In this document: positions 1 through 7,854 of the stretch, piece by piece
Numbering within the stretch: the stretch's first letter is position 1
Layout: the number at the start of each line of letters is the position of its first letter
NCBI GenBank assembly: GCA_964345695.1
Contig: CAYFSC010000095.1
Location: forward strand, 1 to 11,844
Reading direction: 5' to 3'
DNA: 11,844 nucleotides
Source: CAYFSC01 sp964345695
GTDB lineage: Bacteria > Bacteroidota > Rhodothermia > Rhodothermales > Salinibacteraceae
Position numbers and translations under genes: made by a program
The notes under the pieces: generated by a model
What the model was told of the DNA's origin: nothing
What the model saw: the letters and a program-made list of their open reading frames with translations, nothing else
Database searches by the model: none

Positions 1-2518
1 GGTCGTTCACGGTGAGCTCGACGGTCTCGCCCGCCCGGCCGTCGAAGGCGGCCCACGGGTCCTCGTCGGTCTCCATCGGCGTGCCGTTGACGGCCAGCAC
101 GTAGTCGCCCTCGCTGACGTCGACGCCCGGCGCATGCAGCGGCGAGCGCGTCTCGGCGTCCCACGGTGCGCCGTCGATGATGGTCTCGATGCGGTACGCG
201 CCGTTTTCGAGCGACCAGTTCACGCCCAGCAGACCCGTGCCGCGCCGCTCCGGCGTTTCGGTGTCGCCGCCGCCGCGGTAGGTGTGCGAGGCGTTCAGCT
301 CCGCGATGAGCTCGCCGATGATGAAGTTGACGTCGCTGCGCGTGGCGGCGTCGTCGAGGAGCGCGCCGTACCGCTCGCGCATCTGGTCCCAGTCGACGCC
401 GTGCATGTTCGGGTCGTAGAAGAAGTCGCGCTGGAGGCGCCACACGTCGGTGAAGATCTGCTCCCACTCGGCGCGCGGGTTCAGCTCCGTCGTCATCTCG
501 TCCGTCTTGAGCGGCTCCTCCATCGACTGCTCCGGTGCCACGTCGATGATGTCGTACCGCCCGTTGCTGGCAACCAGCAGCTTTTTGCCATTGGCCGAGA
601 GGCGGAACGCGTCGGCGTCGCCCAGGATGGTTTTTTCCTCGCGTTCCTCCAGATCGAAGTACACGATGGGCGCCTGCTCGTCGCCGGAGCCGGAGCGCGG
701 AGCACGATGGTAGATCACCGTGCCGCTGGCCGCGGCCAGGCGCGGATAGTTGCCGGCCTCGGGCGGCAGGATCACCATGCGCTGCTCGAAGCCGTCGAGG
801 TCGATCTCGATGGGCGCGGGCTCGCCGTCGGATTCCTCGTCGTCGTTCTCTCCGTTTTCCGCGTCCTCGTCGGTTTCTTCGTCGTTGCGCGGCGCGAGCG
901 GCGAGTCGACGTCGTCACGCAGCGGGACGGCCGCGATCTGCGTCGAATTCGGATAGACGAAGGTGTTGTCGAGATCGCTGTAAACCGGACTGTGGTTCCG
1001 GTTGGTGGTGAGGAAGAGATACTCGCCGTCGGGCCCGAAGACGGGCTGGCTGTTGTGGTAGAACTCGGACGTGACCTGATGGCGCTCGCCGGTTTCGGTG
1101 TCGTAGAGGAAGACGGCGTCGTGCCGGTTCTCCAGCCCGCGGCTGTAGGCCATCCACCGCCCCTGCGGCGACCAGCTGACGCTGAAGCTACTGAGCCCGC
1201 CCTGGTACATCCACCGTCCCTCGTCGACGGTCGTCACCGCGCCGGTCTCCGTGTTGGCAAGCTGGATCTGCATCGCCTGGTCGACGAAGGCGACGCGCTC
1301 GCTGTTCGGTCCCCAGTACGGCGTGTAGCGGTAGCCGGGGCCGAGGGAGGTGAGCGTCTGCGCCTCACCGCTCCCGTCGGCGTTCTCCACGACCAGATTG
1401 TACTCGCCAGAGGCGTCGCTGAAGTAGGCGATCTTCTCGCCGTCGGGCGACCATGCCGGATGCCGCTCCGCCGCGCCCGAGGTGCGGGTGAGCGGGCGGA
1501 TCGGGCCGTGCTCGTTCGGGACGGTGTACACGTTGCCGCGCGCCTGGAAAACGGCCCGCTTGCCGGACGGCGACACGTGCATGTGCCGGATGTCGGTGCC
1601 CACCTCTACGGTCTTCGGCTTCACGGCCCGCTGGTCCGAAATCACGTCGACGTCCACCTCACGCAGGTCCTCCGTCTCCCGGTCCATCAGGTAGAGCTGC
1701 CCGCCCGCCTCGAAGACGAGATCCGACGGCCCGATGGCGGGGAAGTGCACGTCGACATCCGAAAACGCGGTGACCTGCCGCTTCTCGCCGCTCTGCAGGT
1801 CGTGCGCCCAGATGTTGTAGCGCTGGTTCGGGCCGCGGTCCGACAGGAAGTAGAGCGTGTCGCCCGCCCACATCGGCATCTCGTCGTTGGCCGGGTGATC
1901 GGTCACGCGCTCCGCCGTCTCGTCCTCCAGGTTAAACAGCCAGATGTCGGCCGCCCAGCCGCCGCGATACCGTTTCCAGGTGCGGAAGAGGCGCGACTTC
2001 GGGGTGAACGCAAGCGTTTCGCCATCGGCCGACAGATCGCCGAACTCGCCGTAGGCCACTGGAAGTTTCTGCGGCATGCCGCCCTCGGCGTCCGTGCGGT
2101 AGAACTGCGAGTACCGCTCACGCCCGCTCGTCATCTGCGTGGCGTACAGCAGTCGGTCGCCGCCCGGGTACCAGTCGAGCATGCGGTCGGCCTCGGGGTG
2201 GTGCGTCACGCGCGTCGGCACGCCGCCGCCCGCCGGGATCGTGTAGAGGTCGGGATTGCCGTCGTAGTTGCCGCTGAAGGCGATCGTCTGCCCGTCCGGC
2301 GAGAAGCGCGGAAACTGCTCCTCCCCCTCCGGCGAGCTCAGCTTGTGCGCGGTGCCGCCCTCCTTGGGGACGACCCACACGTCGTTGCCGTAGACGAACG
2401 TGATCTGCGTCTCTGAAACGTCGGGGTGGCGCAGGAGCCGTGCGTCGATCTGGGCCACGGCGGAGGCGGTTCCGAAGAGCAGACCGACGAGCGTAAGAAG
2501 GACAATCCGTGTGCGCAT
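1..2518 (-). CDS. Secreted tricorn-like protease (S41-related), 3' part missing
   Basis: This is the N-terminal 839 residues of a tricorn-type serine protease; the reading frame is still open at the left edge. The first 22 residues have a basic start, a hydrophobic core and an Ala-Val-Ala site, so export by the Sec route is likely. Residues ~30-650 carry repeated TolB/WD40-like beta-propeller motifs such as FSPDG near residue 70 and WSPDGEKIAYFSD near 352. Residues ~690-715 resemble the helical start of the tricorn core. LNASHTY places Ser744-His745 where archaeal tricorn has its catalytic Ser745-His746. A PDZ-like segment follows at ~757-817. The nucleophile Ser and remaining tetrad residues lie outside the window, so activity cannot be confirmed. 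A Glu/Asp-rich loop at ~538-567 fits a salt-adapted protein. The gene starts 117 nt after the permease stop and may have its own promoter. No Shine-Dalgarno is seen before the chosen ATG, which is supported by the signal peptide. Confidence 0.9.
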   Translation of the reverse strand, partial: MRTRIVLLTLVGLLFGTASAVAQIDARLLRHPDVSETQITFVYGNDVWVVPKEGGTAHKLSSPEGEEQFPRFSPDGQTIAFSGNYDGNPDLYTIPAGGGVPTRVTHHPEADRMLDWYPGGDRLLYATQMTSGRERYSQFYRTDAEGGMPQKLPVAYGEFGDLSADGETLAFTPKSRLFRTWKRYRGGWAADIWLFNLEDETAERVTDHPANDEMPMWAGDTLYFLSDRGPNQRYNIWAHDLQSGEKRQVTAFSDVDVHFPAIGPSDLVFEAGGQLYLMDRETEDLREVDVDVISDQRAVKPKTVEVGTDIRHMHVSPSGKRAVFQARGNVYTVPNEHGPIRPLTRTSGAAERHPAWSPDGEKIAYFSDASGEYNLVVENADGSGEAQTLTSLGPGYRYTPYWGPNSERVAFVDQAMQIQLANTETGAVTTVDEGRWMYQGGLSSFSVSWSPQGRWMAYSRGLENRHDAVFLYDTETGERHQVTSEFYHNSQPVFGPDGEYLFLTTNRNHSPVYSDLDNTFVYPNSTQIAAVPLRDDVDSPLAPRNDEETDEDAENGENDDEESDGEPAPIEIDLDGFEQRMVILPPEAGNYPRLAAASGTVIYHRAPRSGSGDEQAPIVYFDLEEREEKTILGDADAFRLSANGKKLLVASNGRYDIIDVAPEQSMEEPLKTDEMTTELNPRAEWEQIFTDVWRLQRDFFYDPNMHGVDWDQMRERYGALLDDAATRSDVNFIIGELIAELNASHTYRGGGDTETPERRGTGLLGVNWSLENGAYRIETIIDGAPWDAETRSPLHAPGVDVSEGDYVLAVNGTPMETDEDPWAAFDGRAGETVELTVND

Positions 2519-2577
2519 GAGATGGACCAGAGACCGATGAGGCAGGACGCGAGGCGAAGGGGGTGCGTACGACCCAC

Positions 2578-2612
2578 ATCGTATGGGTAGGTCCGGCGGG
2601 GCGTAATGTCAA
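2578..2612 (-). promoter_or_regulatory. Candidate promoter for the tricorn-like gene
   Basis: Between the permease stop and the tricorn start, the minus strand has a perfect TTGACA box (2612-2607). The best -10-like hexamer is TACGAT at 2583-2578, but that spacing (23 nt) is too long. At the usual 17 nt the hexamer is TACCCA, a poor match. Only the -35-like box is convincing, and Bacteroidota promoters usually follow a different consensus, so this is tentative. Confidence 0.25.
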
Positions 2613-2635
2613 CCCGGGAGGCGGACGCCGGCGGC

Positions 2636-5600
2636 TTACGCCGTTGACGGGCGGGAGGCCGCCTCACCGGCTTCCGAGCCGCCGTACGGGCCGTACGAGA
2701 AGGACGGCGTATCGTAATCGAGCAGCCGCGTTTGCACCCAGGCGGTGGCATCGCGCTGCAGCATGGCCAGCGCCGGCACAATCAGCATGAGCACGCCGGT
2801 GCCGAACAGAATGCCGAGCCCGAGCGAGACGGCCATGGGGATGAGGAACTGCGCCTGCACACTCGTCTCGATGATGATCGGGAAGACGCCGAGGAAGGTG
2901 GTCAGCGATGTGAGGAGGATGGGACGGAAGCGCGCCTTTCCGGCAAACACGAGCGCCTCCGACCAGCGCTGCCCCGACGCGCGCCCCTGGTTGGCGAAGT
3001 CGAGCATCACGAGCGCGTCGTTCACGATGACGCCGCTCAGCCCGACGATGCCGAAGATGCTGAGCAGTCCCAGTGGGAGATCGAACAGCAGATGCCCCAG
3101 GATGGCGCCGATCCAGCCGAACGGAATCGTGCTCATGATGACGAGCGGCTGCAGGTACGAGCGGAAGGGGATGGCCAGCAGCGCGTAAATCACGAACAGT
3201 GCAATGGCGAAGCCGATGATGAGCGAGCCGAGTGCCTCGCGTTGCTGCCGCTGCTCGCCCTGGAACGTGTACTCCAGCTGCGGGAACGCGCGCTGCATGT
3301 TGGGGAGCACAGTGGCGTCGAGGCTACTGACGACCTCCTGGCCCGTCACGATCTGCTCGTTGACGTCGGCCGTCACCGTAATGACGCGGCGCCCGTCGCG
3401 GCGGTTGATCTGCGACGGTCCGGAGCCCAGGCTCGCGACGGCCACCTCTTCGAGCGGCACCTCGCCCCCCGACGGCGTGCGGATGCGGTAGTCGTTGATG
3501 TCGGCCAGCGCGTTGCGCTCGGATTCCGGCAGGCGCGCGAAGACGCGGACCTCGTCTTGACCGCGCTGCAGGCGGTAGGATTCCGCCCCGAAGAACGCCG
3601 CGCGTACCTGTCCGGCCAGATCTTCCAGCGTGAGCCCGAACGTTCGGGCCGCGGGCTTCAGGCGCAGTTCCACCTCGCGCTTGCCCTGCTGCTGGTCGCT
3701 TTTCACGTCGAAGACGCCCCCGTACTGGCGGAGCGAGTCCTGCAGCGCGCTCACGGCCGCGTCGAGCTGCTCGTCGCTTTGCGCCGAGAGCTCCACGGAC
3801 ACCGGCTCACCAAGCTGCACGACGTTGGACGTGAAGTTGAGGGAGCGCACGCCAGGCAGGAGGCCGGTCTCCTCGCGCCACGCCTCTTCGAACGCCGAGG
3901 CCGACACCGCGCGCTCGCCAGGGTCGATGAGCTCGAACGAGACCTCGGCGACGTTCGCCTGCACGAGCGATGTACCGGCCTGGTCGGGCCCGCTGTTGGC
4001 CTGCGGCTGGCGGCCCACGCTGACAAACGTGTTGCGCAGGATGTCGGGGTGGCTCTCCGGCAGATCGGCCTGAAGCCGGCGCACCGTCTCGCGCCCCGTC
4101 CGCTCCAGGCGATTCGTGATGCGCTCGGTCTGCTCGGCCGATGTGCCGACGGGCATCTCCAGCTGCGCCGTCACGAGTTCGCCCTCCACCTCCGGAAGAA
4201 AGGAAAACCGAATGTATCCGCCCCCCACGAGACCGCCGATGACGAGCAGCATTGCGATGCCGGCACTGATCACGACGCCGTACGACCCGGTCGCGTACTG
4301 CAGGCCGCGCTCCAGTGGTCCATGAATGAACTGCTGGAGGCGCCGCGCCACCCACGTGCGCACGTTCCGCAGGGTGCGGAGGACGGCGTTGTCGGACGGC
4401 TCGGCGTCGGCTTCTCCCTCCGACAGGTGATACGGGAGGATGAACAGCACCTCCACGATCGAAAGCAGGAGCACGGTGATGACGATCGTCGGGATGTCGC
4501 CCAGGAACTTGCCGAGCGTGCCCTCCACGAAGAGGAGCGGCGCGAAGGCGGCGCAGGTCGTCAGCACCGCAAAGATGACGGGAACGGCCACCCGCTGCGT
4601 CCCCTGGATGGCCGCGTCTAGAGGCGGCTTCCCGGTCTCCTGTTCCGCAAAAATGTTCTCGCCCACCACGATGGCGTCGTCGACCACGATCCCGATCGAC
4701 AGGATGAAGCCGAACAGCGAAATCAAGTTGATGGACACGTCCAGGAGGATCATCACCGCGAACGTGCCGATGAACGACAGGAAGATGCCCACGGACGTCC
4801 AGAACGCAAGGCGCGGATTGAGGAACAGCCCGAGCGCCAGGATCACGAGCAGCAGGCCCAAGAAGCCGTTTTCGATGAGCAGGTTCAGCCGGCTGCGGAG
4901 GTTCTCGGCGTCGTTCTGCCAGATGGCCGTTTCCATGCCGGCAGGCATCGACGGGCGGACCTCCTCGTTGAGGTGCTGCCTCACCTGATCGACGATTTGC
5001 AGGACCTGCTCGTCGCCCGTGCGGAAGATCTTGAGGAACGCGGCGGGCTTGCCGTTGAAGCGGGTAATGAGCTCCGAATCCTCGAAGCCGTCGACGACCG
5101 TAGCCACGTCGCCGAGCCGCACCTTCGTCCCGTCGCTTTGACCAAGAAGGACGATGTCCTCGAAGTCTTGCTGCGTGTAGTTCTGGCCTTCGGTGCGGAT
5201 GGTGATCTGCTCTTCATCGGTCTTGACTTCACCGCCCGGAAGGTCGAGGCTTCCCTGACGCACGAGCGTGGCGACCTGCGGAAGGGTGAGGTCGTACGCC
5301 TGGAGGGCCTCGCTCGACACCTCGACGGAGATCTCGTAGTCGCGCACCCCATCGATCTCGATGTAGGAGATGGACGGGTAGGTGGTGAGCTCGTTCTTGA
5401 TGCGCTTGGCCGACTCTTTGAGGACGCGCTCGCTGGCGTCTCCATAAATGGCCACCTGCAGCGCCTGACGGCGGTTCGAGAGCTCCTGCACGACAGGCTC
5501 CTCGGCCTCCTCAGGAAACGCCGTGATGCGATCCACCTCCTGCTTGATGTCGTTGCGCACCCGGGCGATGTCGGCGTCACGCGTGAGCTCGGCGGTGACA

Positions 5601-5872
5601 ATGCCGAAGTTCTCGGCCGCCGTCGCTGTAATGCGGTCGATGCCTTCGATGCCCTCGATGCGATCCTCGATGCGCTGCACGATCGACTCCTCGATCTCCT
5701 CCGGCGAGCCGCCCGGGAACTCGACCCGCACCTGCACCGCGTCGAGGCTAAACTCGGGAAAGACCTCCTGCACGATGGTCGCCGCCCCAAAGACGCCCGC
5801 CACGATCAGCAGTGCCATGAGCAAATTGGCGGCGACGCCGTTCCGCGTCATCCATTCGATCGCTCGGTTCAT
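2636..5872 (-). CDS. RND efflux permease, AcrB/HAE family
   Basis: This is a 1078-residue inner-membrane, proton-driven resistance-nodulation-division pump, about the usual length for AcrB-type permeases. It has the duplicated fold: TM1 at ~12-33, a porter-domain half with the EFPGGSPEEIEE signature near 51-62, a helix cluster at ~333-480, TM7 at ~532-552, the second porter half, and the final helices at ~880-1038. TM4 has GIVVDDAIVV with Asp398 and Asp399, matching the proton-relay aspartates 407/408 of AcrB. TM10 reads GLSGVIVNDALVMLDFA, so the AcrB Lys940 position is not Lys; a VND motif is typical of a separate HAE subgroup. The C-terminus is a short polar tail. The gene follows the adaptor and S23-family genes, and its start is preceded by a 7-nt repeat array. 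Substrate cannot be predicted from sequence. The start is chosen because the N-terminal helix begins directly (MNRAIEWMTRNGVAANLLM). Confidence 0.96.
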   Translation of the reverse strand: MNRAIEWMTRNGVAANLLMALLIVAGVFGAATIVQEVFPEFSLDAVQVRVEFPGGSPEEIEESIVQRIEDRIEGIEGIDRITATAAENFGIVTAELTRDADIARVRNDIKQEVDRITAFPEEAEEPVVQELSNRRQALQVAIYGDASERVLKESAKRIKNELTTYPSISYIEIDGVRDYEISVEVSSEALQAYDLTLPQVATLVRQGSLDLPGGEVKTDEEQITIRTEGQNYTQQDFEDIVLLGQSDGTKVRLGDVATVVDGFEDSELITRFNGKPAAFLKIFRTGDEQVLQIVDQVRQHLNEEVRPSMPAGMETAIWQNDAENLRSRLNLLIENGFLGLLLVILALGLFLNPRLAFWTSVGIFLSFIGTFAVMILLDVSINLISLFGFILSIGIVVDDAIVVGENIFAEQETGKPPLDAAIQGTQRVAVPVIFAVLTTCAAFAPLLFVEGTLGKFLGDIPTIVITVLLLSIVEVLFILPYHLSEGEADAEPSDNAVLRTLRNVRTWVARRLQQFIHGPLERGLQYATGSYGVVISAGIAMLLVIGGLVGGGYIRFSFLPEVEGELVTAQLEMPVGTSAEQTERITNRLERTGRETVRRLQADLPESHPDILRNTFVSVGRQPQANSGPDQAGTSLVQANVAEVSFELIDPGERAVSASAFEEAWREETGLLPGVRSLNFTSNVVQLGEPVSVELSAQSDEQLDAAVSALQDSLRQYGGVFDVKSDQQQGKREVELRLKPAARTFGLTLEDLAGQVRAAFFGAESYRLQRGQDEVRVFARLPESERNALADINDYRIRTPSGGEVPLEEVAVASLGSGPSQINRRDGRRVITVTADVNEQIVTGQEVVSSLDATVLPNMQRAFPQLEYTFQGEQRQQREALGSLIIGFAIALFVIYALLAIPFRSYLQPLVIMSTIPFGWIGAILGHLLFDLPLGLLSIFGIVGLSGVIVNDALVMLDFANQGRASGQRWSEALVFAGKARFRPILLTSLTTFLGVFPIIIETSVQAQFLIPMAVSLGLGILFGTGVLMLIVPALAMLQRDATAWVQTRLLDYDTPSFSYGPYGGSEAGEAASRPSTA

Positions 5873-5877
5873 GGGCT

Positions 5878-5919
5878 CGTTGTGGGTTGTGGGTGGTGCG
5901 TTATGGGTTTTGCGTTTGG
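5878..5919 (-). repeat. Heptanucleotide array upstream of the RND permease
   Basis: Six consecutive 7-nt units fill this 42-nt stretch. On the coding strand they read CCAAACG, CAAAACC, CATAACG, CACCACC, CACAACC, CACAACG. The two units closest to the gene are identical to those in front of the adaptor gene. The array ends 5 nt before the permease ATG, where a ribosome-binding site would normally sit, so it forms part of the leader or intercistronic RNA. Units far from the gene are more degenerate. Confidence 0.85.
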
Positions 5920-5947
5920 CCCGTGGATGGTCGGAGGTATCGTTGCA

Positions 5948-6364
5948 CTACCCTTCGACTTCGTAGACGACGGAATTCTCCTCAACGCGATTCGCATTGG
6001 GGTTGGACTCCAGGTAGCGAATGAAAGCGTAGATTTGCCGGGACGCTTTATCGGCCAAGTCATACCCCTCCTGTAACTGCGCCTCCGTGATGTATCCGCG
6101 ATCCTTAGCCAGATAGAGCTGCGACTGGACTTCGGCTGCCGAGCCGCGGGCACGACCCAGCAGGTCGATGAAGATTCGCTGGGTTCGGCTGTTGAAGCCT
6201 TCCGCAATGTTGCTCATCACAGAGGTCGCCGCCCGCTGGATCTGGCCGCGCAGTCCAAAGTCCCGCGAAAACGGCTCATCCGCCGTGCAGTCGTCCACGT
6301 GATTGGCCAACTCGCGCGCCGTTTGCCACACGTCCAGGTCTTCAAACCGCCTCACCGTAGCCAT
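5948..6364 (-). CDS. Four-helix-bundle protein, S23 / 23S rRNA IVS family
   Basis: This 138-residue protein matches the S23 / 'four helix bundle protein' family (TIGR02436-type). The visible hallmarks are FEDLDVWQTARELANHV near residues 6-22, FGLRGQIQRAATSVMSNIAEG at ~35-56, a GRARGSAAEVQSQLYLAKDRGY block at ~69-90 and an amphipathic last helix to ~118. Family members form pentamers and were first found in intervening sequences of 23S rRNA; relatives act as accessory (Avd) proteins of diversity-generating retroelements. No rRNA, reverse transcriptase or variable repeat is visible here, so the role is unknown. It is predicted cytosolic, with no signal peptide. It lies 75 nt before the permease start on the same strand and follows a scaffold gap, so its link to the adaptor gene is not proven, while its link to the permease is continuous sequence. 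The ATG start is 20 nt from the gap and gives the family's usual N-terminus. Confidence 0.93.
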   Translation of the reverse strand: MATVRRFEDLDVWQTARELANHVDDCTADEPFSRDFGLRGQIQRAATSVMSNIAEGFNSRTQRIFIDLLGRARGSAAEVQSQLYLAKDRGYITEAQLQEGYDLADKASRQIYAFIRYLESNPNANRVEENSVVYEVEG

Positions 6365-6384
6365 GCTTTTTCTCAGTTCTGCTT

Positions 6385-6484
6385 NNNNNNNNNNNNNNNN
6401 NNNNNNNNNNNNNNNNNNNNNNNNNNNNNNNNNNNNNNNNNNNNNNNNNNNNNNNNNNNNNNNNNNNNNNNNNNNNNNNNNNNN
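6385..6484. other. Scaffold gap of exactly 100 N
   Basis: Exactly 100 unknown bases lie between the adaptor stop codon (6488) and the S23-family gene start (6364). A round 100 is a conventional placeholder for a gap of unknown size. Any additional gene, repeat array or insertion element here is invisible, and the order across it rests on scaffolding. Confidence 0.98.
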
Positions 6485-6487
6485 CCC

Positions 6488-7759
6488 CTAACGCCCAACA
6501 CGAACCCGCATGCTGTCGGTGTGGACGCGCAGGTCGGTGGTGATGATGGGCGTGTTGGCGGAGAGGGTGGGTGCGAGGTAGGCCGTTTCCTCGACGGTCT
6601 GGAGGACCTGCACCTCGCGCTCGACGAGCAGCGTGTCATGGGCGACGGTCCACACCACGGGCGGACGGTCCGGCTCACGCGTATGGACGGCACGGCGGGG
6701 CACGGTCAGGTACTCAGCGTCGGGCTGCCCCTCGATGGAGACGGTCGTGTACTGCCCAATCTGGAGCGGCGGCCGCTCGACAGCCCCCGGAAGCCGCGCC
6801 TCCGGCTCACCGGACGTCGCTTCGTCGCCCGGCCCCATCGGGGCGGCCGACGCGACAAGCTCCGCGCTCTGGTCGAACGGACGCGGCACGCGCACGACGA
6901 CGTCGATGGTGCGAGTGCTCGGATCCATAGCGCCCTCGACCCGGTCGACGTAGCCGTCCCAGGCAAACGTCTGTCCGCCGTATTCCGTCGTCACTGTGGC
7001 CGAGATCGAGGACCGGCGTTCGTCGGCCCGGGTCTGCCACAGGCCCTGAATGAGCGCCGCCTCGCGGGAGGGAAGCGACACGACGATCTCGACCGTCTCG
7101 GTGCTGTAGATCTGCGCGATGGGCGTGCCCGGCGCGACGTAGGCGCCTCTATCGGCTCGCTTCGTGCGCACCTGCCCGTCAAATGGCGCGCGGATGCGGG
7201 TGCGCTCCAGGTTCTTGCGCGCGGTGCGGAGGTTCGCCTTCGCGCTCTGCAGGTTGGACTGTGCGCGGCGCAGCTGCGGCTCCTTGAAAACGAGCCGTCC
7301 GAGCATCGTGCTGTCGGCATCCGGCGCCTGGCCCGTGCGCTGCTCCAGCCGCCGGTATTCTTCCTGCGCCACCTGCACCTCTTCGCGCGCCTGCAACACC
7401 TGGAACTGCGCCTCCGTGACGGCGGCCTGGGCCTGTTCGACGGCCGCCTCGTAGTCCGACGGGTCGATGCGGGCAAGGACCTCGCCTTCCGAGAAGGTGC
7501 CGCCGCTTACCAGCGCATCCGACACCGAGACGAGTTGGCCCGACACCTCGGCCGTCAGGTCGATCTCCTGCGCGGGACGAACCGTTCCGTTGCCGGTTAC
7601 GTGAAGGCTCCGGCGCTGCATCTCGGCGGGCACGGTCGATACGAGCGGAGACTGCGGCGGCGGATCGCTTTTGGGCGGCTCGGGGGCAAGGGCAATCAGC
7701 AGAAACGCGACGAAACCGCCGCCTGCAAGAATGGCCCCGCCGATGAGATAGGACTTCAT
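6488..7759 (-). CDS. RND efflux periplasmic adaptor (membrane fusion protein)
   Basis: This 423-residue adaptor bridges the inner-membrane permease and the outer-membrane channel. An N-terminal hydrophobic anchor spans ~5-25, followed by a Pro-rich spacer. The first half of the lipoyl-like barrel is at ~64-100 (AEVSGQL, then LARIDPSDYEAAV). An alpha-helical hairpin fills ~101-185, and the second lipoyl half is at ~186-218 (TRIRAPFDGQV). The beta-barrel domain is at ~220-345, with a Pro/Gly/Glu-rich loop at ~305-330, and the membrane-proximal domain reaches the C-terminus. Length is normal for the family. The frame is open to an ATG at 7840, but that would add 27 low-complexity residues encoded by a 7-nt repeat array; the ATG at 7759, directly before MKSYLIGG, is preferred. 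The gene lies 126 nt after the channel gene, and its stop is 3 nt from the N gap. Confidence 0.93.
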   Translation of the reverse strand: MKSYLIGGAILAGGGFVAFLLIALAPEPPKSDPPPQSPLVSTVPAEMQRRSLHVTGNGTVRPAQEIDLTAEVSGQLVSVSDALVSGGTFSEGEVLARIDPSDYEAAVEQAQAAVTEAQFQVLQAREEVQVAQEEYRRLEQRTGQAPDADSTMLGRLVFKEPQLRRAQSNLQSAKANLRTARKNLERTRIRAPFDGQVRTKRADRGAYVAPGTPIAQIYSTETVEIVVSLPSREAALIQGLWQTRADERRSSISATVTTEYGGQTFAWDGYVDRVEGAMDPSTRTIDVVVRVPRPFDQSAELVASAAPMGPGDEATSGEPEARLPGAVERPPLQIGQYTTVSIEGQPDAEYLTVPRRAVHTREPDRPPVVWTVAHDTLLVEREVQVLQTVEETAYLAPTLSANTPIITTDLRVHTDSMRVRVGR

Positions 7760-7763
7760 TGCA

Positions 7764-7798
7764 CGTTGTGGGTTGTGCGTTGTGGGTTGTGCGTGGTG
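7764..7798 (-). repeat. Heptanucleotide array upstream of the adaptor
   Basis: Five 7-nt units read, on the coding strand, CACCACG, CACAACC, CACAACG, CACAACC, CACAACG. The last four are an exact tandem duplication of a 14-mer (7764-7777 and 7778-7791 on the plus strand). The array ends 4 nt before the chosen adaptor ATG. The same units precede the permease gene 1.9 kb away. Confidence 0.88.
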
Positions 7799-7854
7799 TG
7801 TCGTTCTGGTTTCGGCCTTTGTCGTGACTTCGCCAGACACGCGGTTCCGCCCTC

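Noticed and set aside
134..2416. Long plus-strand open frame of 760 codons opposite the tricorn-like gene
   Set aside because: It is antisense to a clearly recognisable protein, its translation is Arg/Val/Ala-rich low complexity with no known motif, and such frames are common in GC-rich genes.
2519..2635. Rho-independent terminator after the permease
   Set aside because: A short GC palindrome (CGCCGGCG, 2626-2633) is present, but there is no longer stem and no T tract on the minus strand.
2732..4621. Long plus-strand open frame of 629 codons opposite the permease
   Set aside because: It is antisense to conserved permease sequence, with Arg/His/Asp-rich composition typical of a shadow frame.
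5948..6364. A diversity-generating retroelement based on the S23/Avd-like protein
   Set aside because: No reverse transcriptase and no template/variable repeat pair are visible in the window; only the gap could hide more, and family membership alone is not enough.
5878..7798. The heptad arrays as a CRISPR array
   Set aside because: Units are 7 nt, directly adjoining, with no spacers, and no cas gene is visible.
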